Below are positions 8,986-20,081 of a DNA stretch of 64,000 nt, one piece after another. This stretch comes from Nitzschia sp. DOCU1. Its lineage: Eukaryota; Bacillariophyta; Bacillariophyceae; Bacillariales; Bacillariaceae. The position numbers and the translations under genes were made by a program. The stretch lies in NCBI GenBank assembly GCA_951394045.1, contig OX595999.1, forward strand, positions 1,364,001 to 1,428,000. Direction: 5' to 3'. The stretch's first letter is position 1, and every line of letters starts with the position of its first letter. Under the pieces are notes generated by a model. It saw only the letters and a program-made list of their open reading frames with translations, was not told the DNA's origin and ran no database searches.

Positions 8986-11109
8986 TCAATAGTCAATGTC
9001 CCCATCTGAGTCGCCGTGCGCCAGCCCACTCCCGTCGGGCGGACGATAGACATCTTGTAAATCCAAACATCCTTCGAGAGCTTCTTGGCAGTCTTCCGCT
9101 TCTGGTAACACGCCATTCAAGACATCCCGCTGATGGTAGCCACGATACCGTGGGCCGAGGACCATTTTCATGTCGGACGAGATTTGCTGGACGTGCGAGT
9201 ATACGCGTGTGGAATTCCCCAAGACGGCAAGAATAGGTTGATCGGCACTGGATAGCAAGGATTTCCAGTAGGCGCCGGCACCTCCACTTGTTGGACTTGC
9301 AAAAGTCAATCGACCCAGCGTCTGGTTCATTACCGCAGCCATGGATCGTTCTGGACGGTACGAAATCCCCATGCCTTGAATGACTGCAGTCAAATAGTGA
9401 GAAAGTGTCTTGGCCGTGGGGTCGTATTGATACCTGGGATCCGAATCGTCCTGGCACAGCACCGGTCGAATGGCCGTACTGAGCGCAAAATGATGGTGCA
9501 AGGAGCGATCCCCAAAGCGCGGATTTGATGAGGATTGAGGCGACAATGAGGCCAGCAAGCCACCACCTTTTGAGCCCTGCATCCATCGCCCGGGAGCCAA
9601 ATCCAACGGTCGATTTCTAGAATGACCATCGTCTCGCACGCGGGCATCTCGCTCCAGACTAGTGCCTGGAAGCAACGCATTCCACAAACGATCATTGTCC
9701 GTGTCCATAGCTGGCGAAAGAGTATCCAGTTCCAGTAACTTGTATTGATTTGATGGTTGCAGGCATTGGATATACTCGGAAAGGGAGAGCCGTTGGGCTG
9801 TGGATCCCCATTGCGCATCGTAATCACCACCTTGGCCCAAAAAAGGCACATTGGTTAGCCCGATCCGTCGAGGTGTCGTGGAAGAAGCTGACAATCGAAT
9901 GGGCAATGTGCAAGCGTCCAAAGCCATGGCCACTTGGGCACTCGCATGAAATAACGAGTTCGAGTTGTCATCGGGAAAGGCCAATGGAACAACCACGTGC
10001 GCGTTTTGTGTAAAATCGTGCAAGGCCAATCCTGAGGAAACGTGTTTTCGAACGCGATTCACATGTGCTGGCTGCCACGGTTGATTTTCCGAATCATCGT
10101 CATCCTGGCCTTTGGCGGTCGAATCAAGTGGATTGGTAATGTGGAAGACCAGGCGACCAGCGCTTTTGGATTCTTGTTGGAGTTCTTGAAGCAGCGCCGT
10201 CGTTAGGCCTGCATACAGACCATATCCCTGTGTAGTAATAAGAAATCCCTGACACGAATCTGACTCTTCGAGTAGTTTGCGCAGTCGATCCAGCAATTCA
10301 TCTTCCATCCAGTCACCGCGTGTGTCCGAGGACTTCTGGTAGCTATCCCAATGAGGTGTTAGATGTGACTGATGCGAATATTCGAGAGCCACTTTGGATT
10401 GTTCTGAATATGGTGGCATCCAATATTCCATCCAAGAGAGTGGTGCAGACTCCAACTCATCCTTGGCTTCCTCGGCAACTTTGTGCAATTGCGCTTGCAG
10501 TGGTTCTAGAGTTTCTCGCTGCCACTTGACGCGTTCTTGTTCCTTTCGAGCCTGCCGCTGCCACTCGTCTTCTCCTTCGTCTTGCTCCTTTTCGTCATCC
10601 AAATCATCCCAATTGACATGCCGGGCATTTTCAGAACTGGCTTGATACGTCGGTAACGTGGCCGCTACTGGCTCTTGATAATAACGAGAATGAGTAGAAT
10701 ATGCCAGAGTCGACGACAGAGAATGGTACTGTTGACCCCATGTACTCGGCTGTAAATGCTGCAATTGCAAAGCGGGATCCAGCGGTTGTATAGCAAAGGG
10801 CAGACTGCTGGAGGCCGAAAATATTGATCCGGCCTCAGAAGGGCGGGAGAGTTGGACGGCCTGGGAAATTTCTGAAGAAACAAAGAAGGTTGTGGGTTCG
10901 TCCACAAGCAAACAACGAGGAACCCAGAGGTTTCGTTCAAGGCGGTGGGTGGTATATGTATCACATCCACCCTCCTCGTCTGTCACTGCCAACCCTTGTA
11001 AATTCAAGGCATGTGCCGTAACGGCGTTGGCCGAAGAACCCAACGAGATCTGAATGATATCGCGTGGTGACGACATGATCTCTACCTCCAAGATATTAAA
11101 TAACGGCAC
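8986..11109 (-). CDS. DML1: Misato/DML1-like tubulin-related protein
   Basis: The 707-aa ORF contains the Misato family hallmarks: an N-terminal tubulin/FtsZ-like strand (PRDIIQISLGSSANAVTAH), 'WGQQYHSLSSTLAYSTHSRY', a family-typical segment (SWMEYWMPPY) and the 'CQGFLITTQGYGLYAGLTT' motif matching the family's GFQ...D-G-F-G helix. In yeast and animals this protein acts in mitochondrial morphology and inheritance. Homology begins at the second Met (codon 12, 11076), which is the better start. The protein is longer than yeast and human members because of an acidic Glu/Gln-rich insert (about residues 165-215) and loops nearer the C-terminus. The C-terminus is acidic (HGDSDGDIDY). The gene is intronless and head-to-head with the SPX-EXS gene. 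Confidence 0.78.
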   Translation of the reverse strand: MPLFNILEVEIMSSPRDIIQISLGSSANAVTAHALNLQGLAVTDEEGGCDTYTTHRLERNLWVPRCLLVDEPTTFFVSSEISQAVQLSRPSEAGSIFSASSSLPFAIQPLDPALQLQHLQPSTWGQQYHSLSSTLAYSTHSRYYQEPVAATLPTYQASSENARHVNWDDLDDEKEQDEGEDEWQRQARKEQERVKWQRETLEPLQAQLHKVAEEAKDELESAPLSWMEYWMPPYSEQSKVALEYSHQSHLTPHWDSYQKSSDTRGDWMEDELLDRLRKLLEESDSCQGFLITTQGYGLYAGLTTALLQELQQESKSAGRLVFHITNPLDSTAKGQDDDDSENQPWQPAHVNRVRKHVSSGLALHDFTQNAHVVVPLAFPDDNSNSLFHASAQVAMALDACTLPIRLSASSTTPRRIGLTNVPFLGQGGDYDAQWGSTAQRLSLSEYIQCLQPSNQYKLLELDTLSPAMDTDNDRLWNALLPGTSLERDARVRDDGHSRNRPLDLAPGRWMQGSKGGGLLASLSPQSSSNPRFGDRSLHHHFALSTAIRPVLCQDDSDPRYQYDPTAKTLSHYLTAVIQGMGISYRPERSMAAVMNQTLGRLTFASPTSGGAGAYWKSLLSSADQPILAVLGNSTRVYSHVQQISSDMKMVLGPRYRGYHQRDVLNGVLPEAEDCQEALEGCLDLQDVYRPPDGSGLAHGDSDGDIDY

Positions 11110-11774
11110 AATCTTTCAAGTCATCTTTATTGACAATCTGATACAGAGATACGAAGAGCTGACGAGGGCGCCTACTTCAATATCTAGAGCAGCAAGTAGT
11201 AAAATGGGAAAGAGAGGCGGGTCGAGAAGAAAATCTACGGCTGCAGAGCTACCGACCGACGTACGGCGGACGGCCCGTATCTTTTCACCGCGCGCCGGGA
11301 GGATCTTTGTCGGAGGAGTCGGAAGATTTTTCCGCCATTTTTGCCACCATGGCGCGAACATGCTGAAGGCGCGCGTTCGATTTCTCGGAGCTTTGGTTTT
11401 CAACCCCTAAAGTTAATGCTACTAACTTACAACGCGACGTCAATCTTGAGTGGCTTTAGGGGTCTTTGGTGTCCGGGTTAGATAGTCGATGCTTGCTGAC
11501 GACACCTCTTGGAAAATGCACCGGCTTTCATGTCCACGATGAGAAAAGTAACTTGTTTCCATATTATATCCATTGAAGACGTCGACCTCTTTTTAAGGCA
11601 AGCTGTAGCGGAATAACTTGGACTTTGTGTCTGCTCTGTGCTGCACTTTGAATGGCCAAGTAGCTATTGGTAGCCCCATCCTGAAGATACAAACAGAGGT
11701 TTCATTCATTCCCACCTGGTACTTGCAATCGAAATAACACCCGATCTTATTCCCTCACACTCTCGCCGATAAAA
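11110..11774. other. Divergent promoter region (Misato-like / SPX-EXS)
   Basis: 665 bp separate two divergent start codons. The stretch 11220-11400 is GC-rich; no coding frame there has convincing composition. No defined binding site was recognised. Confidence 0.4.
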
Positions 11775-14528
11775 ATGGTGGAATTTGGATTGAAACTGGA
11801 GGACAATAAAGTGTCGGAATGGACTGATTACTACTTGGATTATGACAAGTTGAAGGCATTACTCAAGAAAGCCAAGAGTGCTAAAAAGAAATACGACGAT
11901 CAGTCCGCGAAACGACCCGCAGATGCGGCCAAAATTTTGGAGGCTCATCGCGCCGGAAACAAGGAGAGTGTTACCATTACGCCATCGCAATCGTATAATA
12001 GTCTCTCAGCACTAGTTGGAGGATCACCTCCGCGGGACAGTCGACTGGAACAGGTTACGGAGGAGACGTTGGTATCGGAAAAGACGAGTCTCTTGTCGGA
12101 TAATCGAACGCCCACTAGTGCTGGCCAGGGAAGCCTCCAATATGCACCTCCACTGCAACCAAAAGAGAGCAATGTCAGTAAATCGTTTTCACACAAGGCA
12201 TTGTCGGATATCTCGGATTTTTTTAGCAGTGGCTACGAGCGCACTCTTCGAGGATACCTGAAGGAGATTGACGACCTCGATGAGAAATTTGCAGAGTTGA
12301 TCGCAGAGGAACAAGCCAAATGTGTCAAGTTCTACTACGAAAAACTAAATGAATTGGAAAAGCAACTATCCTTCCTGATTGATAGTGTGGCAAGCTCGTC
12401 GGCGTTTCGACGTCAGACGGGTATTGACGAGGAGGATATTCGACGAGGAGCCGTTACTTTGGGACATCATCGGCGTACCTCCAGTGAAATGACGGCCCAA
12501 CAACGCATTGACATTTTCTTCAACAAGCTAAAAACAAATCCACTGATGGAAAAGTTACGCCAAAAGCAAATGATTACCACATCAGTCGCTGCCGCCACCA
12601 AGACGAAAATCACCAAAGACGAAGATTCCGATGACGAAGGTGGTGATCGAGATACAGAAAAGTTTCTGGCCGAAGCGGATTCGATCAAACGTGCCTTGAT
12701 CGATCAATATCGGACCGCCAAGTTGTTGCAAAATTATGCCATTTTGAATTATACGGGCTTTGTCAAGATCATCAAGAAACACGACAAGACTATTCCGGAA
12801 CACAAGGGCCGTTTCAAGAACATTCTTCTACCCGAAAATCTATTTCAGGAGGGCGTAGCTGTTGAAAAGGTAGCAACGCAGTACGAAACCTGTTATGCAA
12901 ATTGGTTTTGTGATGGCGATATTCGTGCGGCCCATGCGCAAATGTTGCCGAAACGAGGAGATGGATTGGAAATGGACTGGTCCCAATTGCGACTAGGCTA
13001 TCGAATGGGGATGTGTGCTGTCTTGGCTTTGTGGGTATGTTGGGATTCGGTATGGGGATTAGTGGCAGACGGAAACACGACAATTGGTGGACGGTCTGCC
13101 TTTCCTGTATTTCGAGCGTGTGGCGGTATTTTGCTATTGCAATGGTTCTGGGGGTGCAGTGTCTTTATTTGGACGCGCCATCGAATCAATTATATTTACT
13201 TGTTTGATTTCAACCCCAAGATTGTAGCAACTCCACTGGGTATTTTCGAAGAAGCCGTGGACAACTCGTTGGTGTTCATGGTGCTCATGCTTTTGTACTA
13301 CAAGGTATGTGAGATCGATGGGATTGGCAAATTCGAGTTTTGTTGCAAGTCGTGAACTAACCTGCTACGACAATATAGTCAGGAGCACACGATATTCCCA
13401 ATATTTTACCCGACGGCGGCTATCCCTTCATCTTGGTTTTATATACAGTATTTCAGCTGGTATTCCCACTACGTAGTCGGATGCCCATGTGGCACGCCAT
13501 TTGGAAAGTGGTTACTGCCCCCTTGCATTCTCCCTCTTTCTTCCATGGCTACATTGGCGATATTTTTACGAGTATGGTGAAGGTCTTTCAAGACATTGCT
13601 TGGACAGTGTGTTGGGTCGCGTCAGGAGACTTTACGAGAAGCGAGAACATGAAGAAGCATACTACATTCCATTGGTCGGCGGCGCATTGGTACAAGAATA
13701 TCTTGATTCCCATTCTCTGTTTAATGCCACTGCTCATTCGATTCAATCAATGCCTTCGACGTTACACGGATACCGGTGATCGCTTTCCACATCTTGCCAA
13801 TGCCGCCAAGTATGCTCTGTCTCAAACCGTCACTTTGTTTGGAGCCTTTCATCCCCTCTACTTGGAGTACAATTCTGAATTGCGAGGCCAAGTCAACTTG
13901 TTTCAAATCTTTTGGATGGTTGTCTTTATTTCAAGTTCCCTCTACAGTTTTTGCTGGGACGTCTTTATGGATTGGGGTTTGGGTCGTCGAGAGTATGGCT
14001 TTTTGGGGCCCAGCCTCATGTATCCTCGGCGCTGGTATTACTTTGCCGTAATGGCTATTGATCTCGGTACGTGGAACACTGGATTGGAGTTGTGTGTCTT
14101 TGGACGTTTGCCTCCTCTTATCATCATCTGGTTTGTTGCTGCTACGGCGTCTAGTCCTACGATTCATGTGGGTATTGACCTTGGTCCCACCCTCGTCGGG
14201 AGCCAAATTTGAGGTTCCCTCCTACTTGACCGCGGTTACCATGATGTTGGAATTGTTTCGCCGTACTGCATGGGGATTTTTCCGATTGGAAAATGAGCAC
14301 CGTTCCAATGCCGCCGGCTTTCGACGCGTCGGATTTGTCCCGCTCCATTTCAATACGGGGCATCATCATGGCTACAAGGACAAAAAGGAAAAGAGTGGCG
14401 TGTCGGTACTACGCGAAGTGGTGCTAATTGCTTTGGTGGTGGGAGGAGTTTGCTGCTGGAGTGTCGTCTCGGCGCAACGGGCCAATAAAGTAATAGCTGA
14501 TATGCAGCAGATGCATATGGAGTTATAA
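11775..14528 (+). CDS. SPX-EXS phosphate exporter (XPR1/PHO1/SYG1 family), 3 exons
   Basis: Exons are 11775-13304, 13379-14066 and 14155-14528, with GT-AG introns of 74 and 88 bp; the joined frame is 863 aa. The N-terminus (VEFGLKLEDNKVSEWTDYYLDYDKLK) is a typical SPX domain, the inositol-pyrophosphate/phosphate sensor, followed by a disordered Ser-rich stretch and coiled-coil segments (LKEIDDLDEKFAELIAEEQ). The C-terminal half is the membrane EXS domain. The third junction restores 'AIDLVLRFMWVLTLVPP', and the signature 'ELFRRTAWGFFRLENEH' follows. The family exports phosphate across the plasma membrane or Golgi and couples export to phosphate status. Read without splicing, the gene falls into three overlapping ORFs. 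Assignment to the family is strong; direction of transport and location are inferred. Confidence 0.9.
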
Positions 14529-14614
14529 AACGACGACGACGACGACATAAAGCTTTCCACCAAACCTACTAATAGAGACAACTTTTCATCACACAACACA
14601 CTCCTTTGCGCAAG

Positions 14615-15832
14615 CTATTTTGTCATAGTCTCAAATAAGACAGCTTGTTTCTCGAAGACTTGAAGGGCATGCTCGTACAGTTCCATATCGAACGCATTAA
14701 CATCAGCAATAGCCTTCCACTCCGGGCTTCCTGGTTGTACACGTGGATGTGCATTGGCATTGGCATCTTGACGTTTGCAGTCGTTCCAATTAGGCAACTC
14801 GTGCCATCTCATGTACCATCCCATTCTCTCCAGGGTCTCTTCCATTCGATCCGTCAGTCCCACCAGCATGTATTCTTCCAACATTTTTTTGGCATAGTCC
14901 AAATCTTCCCGAGTCACCCACTGTGGCAACTGTGAATTTCGATCGGTACGTCCTTGGAAACTCAAGTAGTAAGTCATCCAATTCCGTTCAAAGGTATTGG
15001 ATGCATTCGAATAAAATTCCAATATCGAAGTATTGATCAAATCGGGACGATAGGTTGTTTCCCAATGCGCCTTTTTCAAGTAATAAAACAAACTTTCGGC
15101 ACGTTCGACGGGATGACGAAAGACTCCCAACAAGAGTGCTTTAACATTCACCGGTGGTTCAGGCAATAGATAATGAATCGCATCTTGAAGGAATGGAGTC
15201 GTCAATACCATATCCAAAACTGGGGGGCTCGTAGTAGTGCTTCCTGAAACGCCCTGCTGCTTTGACAGAGCATTGCTCCTAGTGACCATAAAGTCCACAA
15301 ATCCACGATCACGAGCATTGACAAGGCCTGAATGAGTGGAAATTTCCACATTGACGTGTGCGCGACGTTCTTGGGTCTGGACAATTTGGACATGTCCCGT
15401 GTTTTTATTGACGCCCCCTGGCCCTTCATCGACACTAATCAATTCCAGACATTGAATCCACAATTTCATGGATGTTCCACCCGCCTTGGGAATATGCCAA
15501 TACACAGGTACAATGGGTGTTGTTTCTGCCGTGGAATTCCAAATAGAGGCCAGAGACGGCAACAAGATTCGATTCGTCGAGGAAGCAACAGCATGGTCAT
15601 TGGTGGTGCTGGACAGTAAGAAACGCATGGTAGAAAAGATGACGGCAAGGACTACCACGGTAACACCAACGAGACAGCAGCATTTTCGGAGGGAGACATG
15701 CATGCTGTGGCGATGCTTGATGGGGCTGCAGTTACTGTTGGTTGGGTTTGGGAATGTCGACAGTGATGGTGATGATTGTGGTGTTGTTGTGATCATGGAG
15801 CGTCGCCTTGATCTCTTTTGGATCTTGTCCAT
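14615..15832 (-). CDS. Sulfotransferase-family type II membrane protein
   Basis: The 405-aa protein has a basic cytosolic N-terminus, a single hydrophobic signal anchor (about 51-74) and a lumenal domain with two PAPS-binding signatures: the 5'-phosphosulfate loop WHIPKAGGTSMKLW (112-125) and the 3'-phosphate site GVFRHPVERAESLFYYL (236-252). This layout matches Golgi sulfotransferases (Sulfotransfer_2-like), which transfer sulfate from PAPS to carbohydrates or tyrosines. The acceptor cannot be told from sequence; in diatoms sulfated wall polysaccharides or frustule glycoproteins are possible. Its stop lies only ~86 bp from the convergent SPX-EXS gene. Intronless. Confidence 0.75.
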   Translation of the reverse strand: MDKIQKRSRRRSMITTTPQSSPSLSTFPNPTNSNCSPIKHRHSMHVSLRKCCCLVGVTVVVLAVIFSTMRFLLSSTTNDHAVASSTNRILLPSLASIWNSTAETTPIVPVYWHIPKAGGTSMKLWIQCLELISVDEGPGGVNKNTGHVQIVQTQERRAHVNVEISTHSGLVNARDRGFVDFMVTRSNALSKQQGVSGSTTTSPPVLDMVLTTPFLQDAIHYLLPEPPVNVKALLLGVFRHPVERAESLFYYLKKAHWETTYRPDLINTSILEFYSNASNTFERNWMTYYLSFQGRTDRNSQLPQWVTREDLDYAKKMLEEYMLVGLTDRMEETLERMGWYMRWHELPNWNDCKRQDANANAHPRVQPGSPEWKAIADVNAFDMELYEHALQVFEKQAVLFETMTK

Positions 15833-16849
15833 CGTTTTGTGTCATCTATGAGTTGCATGCCTGCTACAACATCTATGGCATGTTTGTGGTGTTATCGATT
15901 GAGCGTGAACTTTTTTCATTGCCGTGTCCATTTTTGTTGCCCACGATGTAGTTGTTGTGGTTGCATGTGGATCGAGAAAGTGCCAATGCGAAGATTTTGT
16001 GTTGCGTGCTATGTAGCTTGGTGTGAAGTACGAAGAGAAAAAGGTCAAAAGCATTTCCCTTCGCGAGGTATCGTGTGACGTCTGTTCTGCGTCTGCAATT
16101 CGTCCGATCCGACATGTTCCAAACAATTCGCTTCTCTTTTCCCAAAAAGGAGAGGGGGAATCTCGAGATTCCCAATCCCCTTTGGCGACTTGCCGGCATT
16201 CGGCGATATCGTGCGAATTCACGTAGTAATTTTACGGCCAAACGATGAGGCTGGCATGCGTAACGTCGATCAATCTTGCTAACCGTCTCCCCCCCAATTT
16301 ACATAAGGAATACCATCCACTATTGGGCATCCGCGGGAATTTACATAAGGAATTTCTGGCGGTATCGGCATCGCGGGCAATCGTATGAAGTATGCCCCCT
16401 CGGCGTTTATCATATTGCTCAACGCATCGATCGCTTTCTTCTTTTTTTTCCAACTCTACGAATACGTGCCGAGTGGCATCCGATGGGAGTCGTGTGTAGA
16501 ATTCGTACCATTGCCCACAGGATGGCGCACCCCTTCCGAGAAATAAACACGAGGTTTTTGTTGTGTGCTTGCTGTTGGAAGGAATCAATCATCCGCTTTT
16601 CAACAAACAGATCGCCATTGCTACTAGCGACGACTAGGTTTCGCCGCTACCACGATACAAAAACTCCCTTTTTGCAAGTGCACCAATACATTACCTGCTG
16701 TAGACGTTTTGCCACGATTAGTCGAATAAGAAGACAAACGAAGCAAGCTGTAATCGAAGCGAAACACATTTCTTTTCTCTCGTAGTTGGAAGGAGACAAC
16801 ACATTCTAACAACATTGCTCGGGTACTAGCAGCAACCACTCATTGTGAT
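15833..16849. other. Long divergent intergenic region (sulfotransferase / kinase)
   Basis: About 1 kb separates two divergent start codons. A 15-bp direct repeat, AATTTACATAAGGAA, lies at 16296-16310 and 16338-16352. ORFs here (for example about 16276-16785) have no recognisable domain and conflicting frames on both strands, so I do not call a gene. Confidence 0.45.
16296..16352. promoter_or_regulatory. 15-bp direct repeat, spaced 42 bp
   Basis: AATTTACATAAGGAA occurs twice (16296-16310, 16338-16352), start to start 42 bp, about four helical turns. It lies roughly 0.5 kb from each of the two divergent start codons. The repeat is plain in the sequence; a regulatory role is inferred. Confidence 0.35.
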
Positions 16850-18611
16850 ATGAAGCAAACTCCTTCTCAAGGCCATCATAGCTCGAGTATTATTATTATG
16901 AACTCGGATGATCATTTGTTATTGCCACCCGATCAAACGCAACAACCACAACACAGTGAAGGCGAAAGATCTACCATTGCCGCTCATGCAGATCCTACGG
17001 CCGATGCTTCCAAGCGATTCGATTCGCAACGCCTGAATGCTTCCAAGGTGGAACCAGCATCCAAAATACACGTGGCAGCCTTGGTGGAACGAGAAGTGGG
17101 CAAATTGACTCGACAAAGTCGCATGTTGTGTGAAGACAATAATAATACTGTGACTCCAGTGGATGGCGGTGGTGGTTGTATTGTAGAAGAGTGTAAATAT
17201 GAACAAGACGATGGGAATCATCATCGAGTGGAAGAACTCGAGCACAAACCCGCCGCAGTAGCCGTAGATGCTGCTGCAAGTCCTAATGGCGGTTTGCCCG
17301 AAGAAATTCCACTCTTTGATCGCAGTGAAATCATGGCATGGACGCTGCTAGGCAACGGAGCCTTTTCCGAAGTCTATCAAGTCTGGGGCTTTAAACTGGA
17401 TGAAAGTTGTACAAGTAATCCCTTTCAGGAAGAAGCTCGAAAGAAACTCAAGGATACGGCCATGGACGAATATCAGCGATGCAACTATGTCATCAAGCAC
17501 TTGCGAGCCGACTTGGTGGGTCCCACCAACGACAAGTCCCGGTTTGTTCATGCAGCTTCGGACCTAGTCATGGAAGCTCTCTTTTTGTCCAAACTCAATC
17601 ATCCCAATATCATCAAACTCCGGGGAACTTCGAGGGGTATTGATAATTTTGGAGGAGATGGTAGTCACGATGGATTCTTTTTGATTTTGGATCGACTCGA
17701 TTGTACTTTGAGTGATAAAATTGCCCAATGGGCACGTCACAATTCGTGCCGGCGCAAAATCTTTTCCAGAAATCTATGGGACTATCAAGAAAAGATTGAT
17801 ATTGCTTTGCAAATTGCTCGTGGCTTGGATTTTTTGCATGATCGCGACATTATCTACAGAGATTTGAAACCAGACAATATTGGAATCCAGAATCGAACCG
17901 TCAAGATTTTTGATTTTGGGCTGTGTCGAGAACTACCGGAAGAGTGTCCGGTAGAAAACAAAGTCTTTCATATGAGTGGAGTCGGAACGAGAAGATATAG
18001 TAAGTGGTGATTGAGAAGCAGCCAGTGTTTGTTGAAGACGATGATTCTAACCACAAGCTCCTCTCCCCATTACAGTGGCCCCGGAGATCTTCTTGACGGC
18101 ACGTTACAACTTGAAAGTAGACGTGTACAGTTTCGCCATTGTGTTGCATTGCATGCTATCACTGGTACGACCCTTTGAAAAGTACAATGCCCAACTGCAT
18201 ACACTGTTGGTGTGCAAGGAGGGTGTTCGACCTCCCATTCCTCATGAATGGCCGGTGGAATTACGAGACTTGCTACGCTATGGTTGGGCGCACAAGCCAT
18301 CGGATCGACCCACCATGAAGGAAGCCCGACAAACGTTGGAACGTTTGGCACAACGTGTCCTAGATGAAGGCGTACCGCCATCTCCCAAACACAGCAGTAT
18401 GGATCCGTTACTGGCACCCCTGGCCGATACGGCCGAGTTTGTGGAACGAGCGTGTTCGCATCCAATTCCTCAAGGTGTCGTCAAAGTGTTACGAACCATG
18501 GAACGACAAGCCATTATTGGAACTGTTTCGGCATATCCTGTCAGCAAGTTTGGACGACCACATCGAGAACATACACAATATCGTCGACATTTGCGATCGT
18601 CGTATCGATAG
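16850..18611 (+). CDS. Serine/threonine protein kinase (TKL-like), 2 exons
   Basis: Exon 1 is 16850-17999 and exon 2 is 18076-18611, with a 76-bp GT-AG intron that splits the APE motif (RRY|MAPEIF); the joined frame is 561 aa. Landmarks are GNGAFSEVY, the YVIK lysine, EALFL (alpha-C Glu), YRDLKPDNIG with Tyr replacing the usual HRD His, DFGLC and APE. All catalytic residues are present. The ~160-residue N-terminus is Gln/Ser/Asp-rich and probably disordered; a second Met lies at codon 17. It is a paralogue of the kinase at 5517-6989, sharing EREVGKL/EHEVEKM before the domain and a long insert after the glycine loop. Without the splice the reading frame stops at KW. Substrate unknown. Confidence 0.87.
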
Positions 18612-18802
18612 AGATATAGACTGCTACTACTACTACCACGTTGGCGCGTTGGATGCGTGCCAGGGACAAATGGGAGCTGTACACAACATATACCACGTTT
18701 ATTATCATTATCCATCCATATTATAGAGTCCACCCTACATTCTATATGTTCTGTAAAAATCCTCGTTTTCTTTAGAAAGCAATCATTCTATTAGTGACCG
18801 TA

Positions 18803-19462
18803 TCATCCATCTGCAGGAATCTCATGTGTTAGTTTGCCTTGCGCATTCTTCCATAGCAGTTGAATGATACCCGTGACTGTCGACGGAATCGTGATGCTGG
18901 GGCTAGTAGTGAGACTATTGTCGGAACTACTATTGGCAACGAACCGAGAACACTCTTTCAAAAGTTCACTGGTGGCTGGTGCCAAGGTCAGACCATCAAT
19001 GCCTTGCAAAGCATGGAGTAAATTGTCGAGTTTGGTCGTATCCATATCTTCGACAATCAGAACCGTGGCCAAATCCGATAATAGATTGGAATGACTTATA
19101 AATCCATTGCCAGTATTCGACTGCTTGTTCAAAACTTCGGCCACGGCCATGGTTACGGCCAAACGTTGCGAGACATTCGCATAACCCGTCAAATGGAGAC
19201 GACGTGGGAATTTGGAAAAGAGAGTTTTCGTTTCCTCCTCGTTGTGGTTGTGAGCCGAATAAGTTGGAGAGGACGAGAATAAGCGAAAAGAAGGGAGACT
19301 TCGCTGTTGATCGGTGTTCAAGTCCAAGACTTGCTGAACGCCGAGTTGCAGGGGCAAAAATGCGGCATTAGCACTCCCAGCCCCAGGAGCAAGTCGTGGA
19401 TGACTCGTCTTGCAGCAAAAAGAAGCTACTAGAGACAATGCCCCTCGAGGTATCTTCATCAT
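18803..19462 (-). CDS. Hypothetical protein, possibly mitochondrial
   Basis: A 219-aa ORF with no family I recognise. The N-terminus is basic and low in acidic residues. 'RLFSSSP' near residue 60 resembles a mitochondrial presequence cleavage site. The middle is Leu-rich and predicted helical (RLAVTMAVAEVLNKQ, KLDNLLHALQGIDGL), and the C-terminus is Ser/Thr-rich ending KLTHEIPADG. There is no transmembrane segment after the N-terminus. It sits tail-to-tail with the kinase gene (about 190 bp apart). The call rests on ORF length and composition only. Confidence 0.5.
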   Translation of the reverse strand: MMKIPRGALSLVASFCCKTSHPRLAPGAGSANAAFLPLQLGVQQVLDLNTDQQRSLPSFRLFSSSPTYSAHNHNEEETKTLFSKFPRRLHLTGYANVSQRLAVTMAVAEVLNKQSNTGNGFISHSNLLSDLATVLIVEDMDTTKLDNLLHALQGIDGLTLAPATSELLKECSRFVANSSSDNSLTTSPSITIPSTVTGIIQLLWKNAQGKLTHEIPADG

Positions 19463-20081
19463 TGGTAAAGGTTGGTTTGCTATAGTTCATATTATGAGAG
19501 GAGTCGATGCATGCCATTTGCGAAGAGCTTCCTTACGAAGCGCCATCGTTGTAGGATTGATTGATGGGGTTCGATGCGAAGCGGATGTGTGTGATGATGT
19601 TCGCTGGAAGGAAGTCCCAGTCGTGCGTGCGTGAGCGACTTTGTGGAGGCAACTTTGATCGGTCGAATGAGTCATTGAATACACAGCTTCATAGGTACTC
19701 ATCGTGAGGATATGCGTAATTGCAGCTACTAGCAAACGCAAAAGCCTACTCGTAGGCGTTGGATGTATAATCTATCCTTCACTTGCGAAATCCTTTATTG
19801 AAATTGTGGAATGCTTTTCTAGGATGGAAAGTGGGAGCCCTACTGTTGATTACTGTAAAATCAGAGGGGAGCAAGGAGAAGAAGCACTCGTTACCACCAC
19901 TGGTAGATGCTGAGAGCAGTGATACGGGCTGCTGGTAGGTGTGGGGGGAACTCGCCTTTTGTGGTCAGCAACGACGGCAACAACTAACACTTGTAGAGCT
20001 ACACCGTAATTAATTATCAGAGACTTGGGTTTTCTATTTAACTGCGACAAAACGTATAGGTACACCGTACCGCGGAGAACG
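19463..20081. other. Intergenic region between two leftward genes
   Basis: About 620 bp with only short overlapping ORFs. It would contain the promoter of the gene ending at 18803 and the 3' UTR of the one starting at 20543. Nothing specific was recognised. Confidence 0.4.

Noticed and set aside
16276..16785. 169-codon ORF in the sulfotransferase/kinase intergenic region
   Set aside because: Arg/His/Ile-rich composition, competing minus-strand ORFs and no motif; it spans the direct repeat and looks like promoter DNA.
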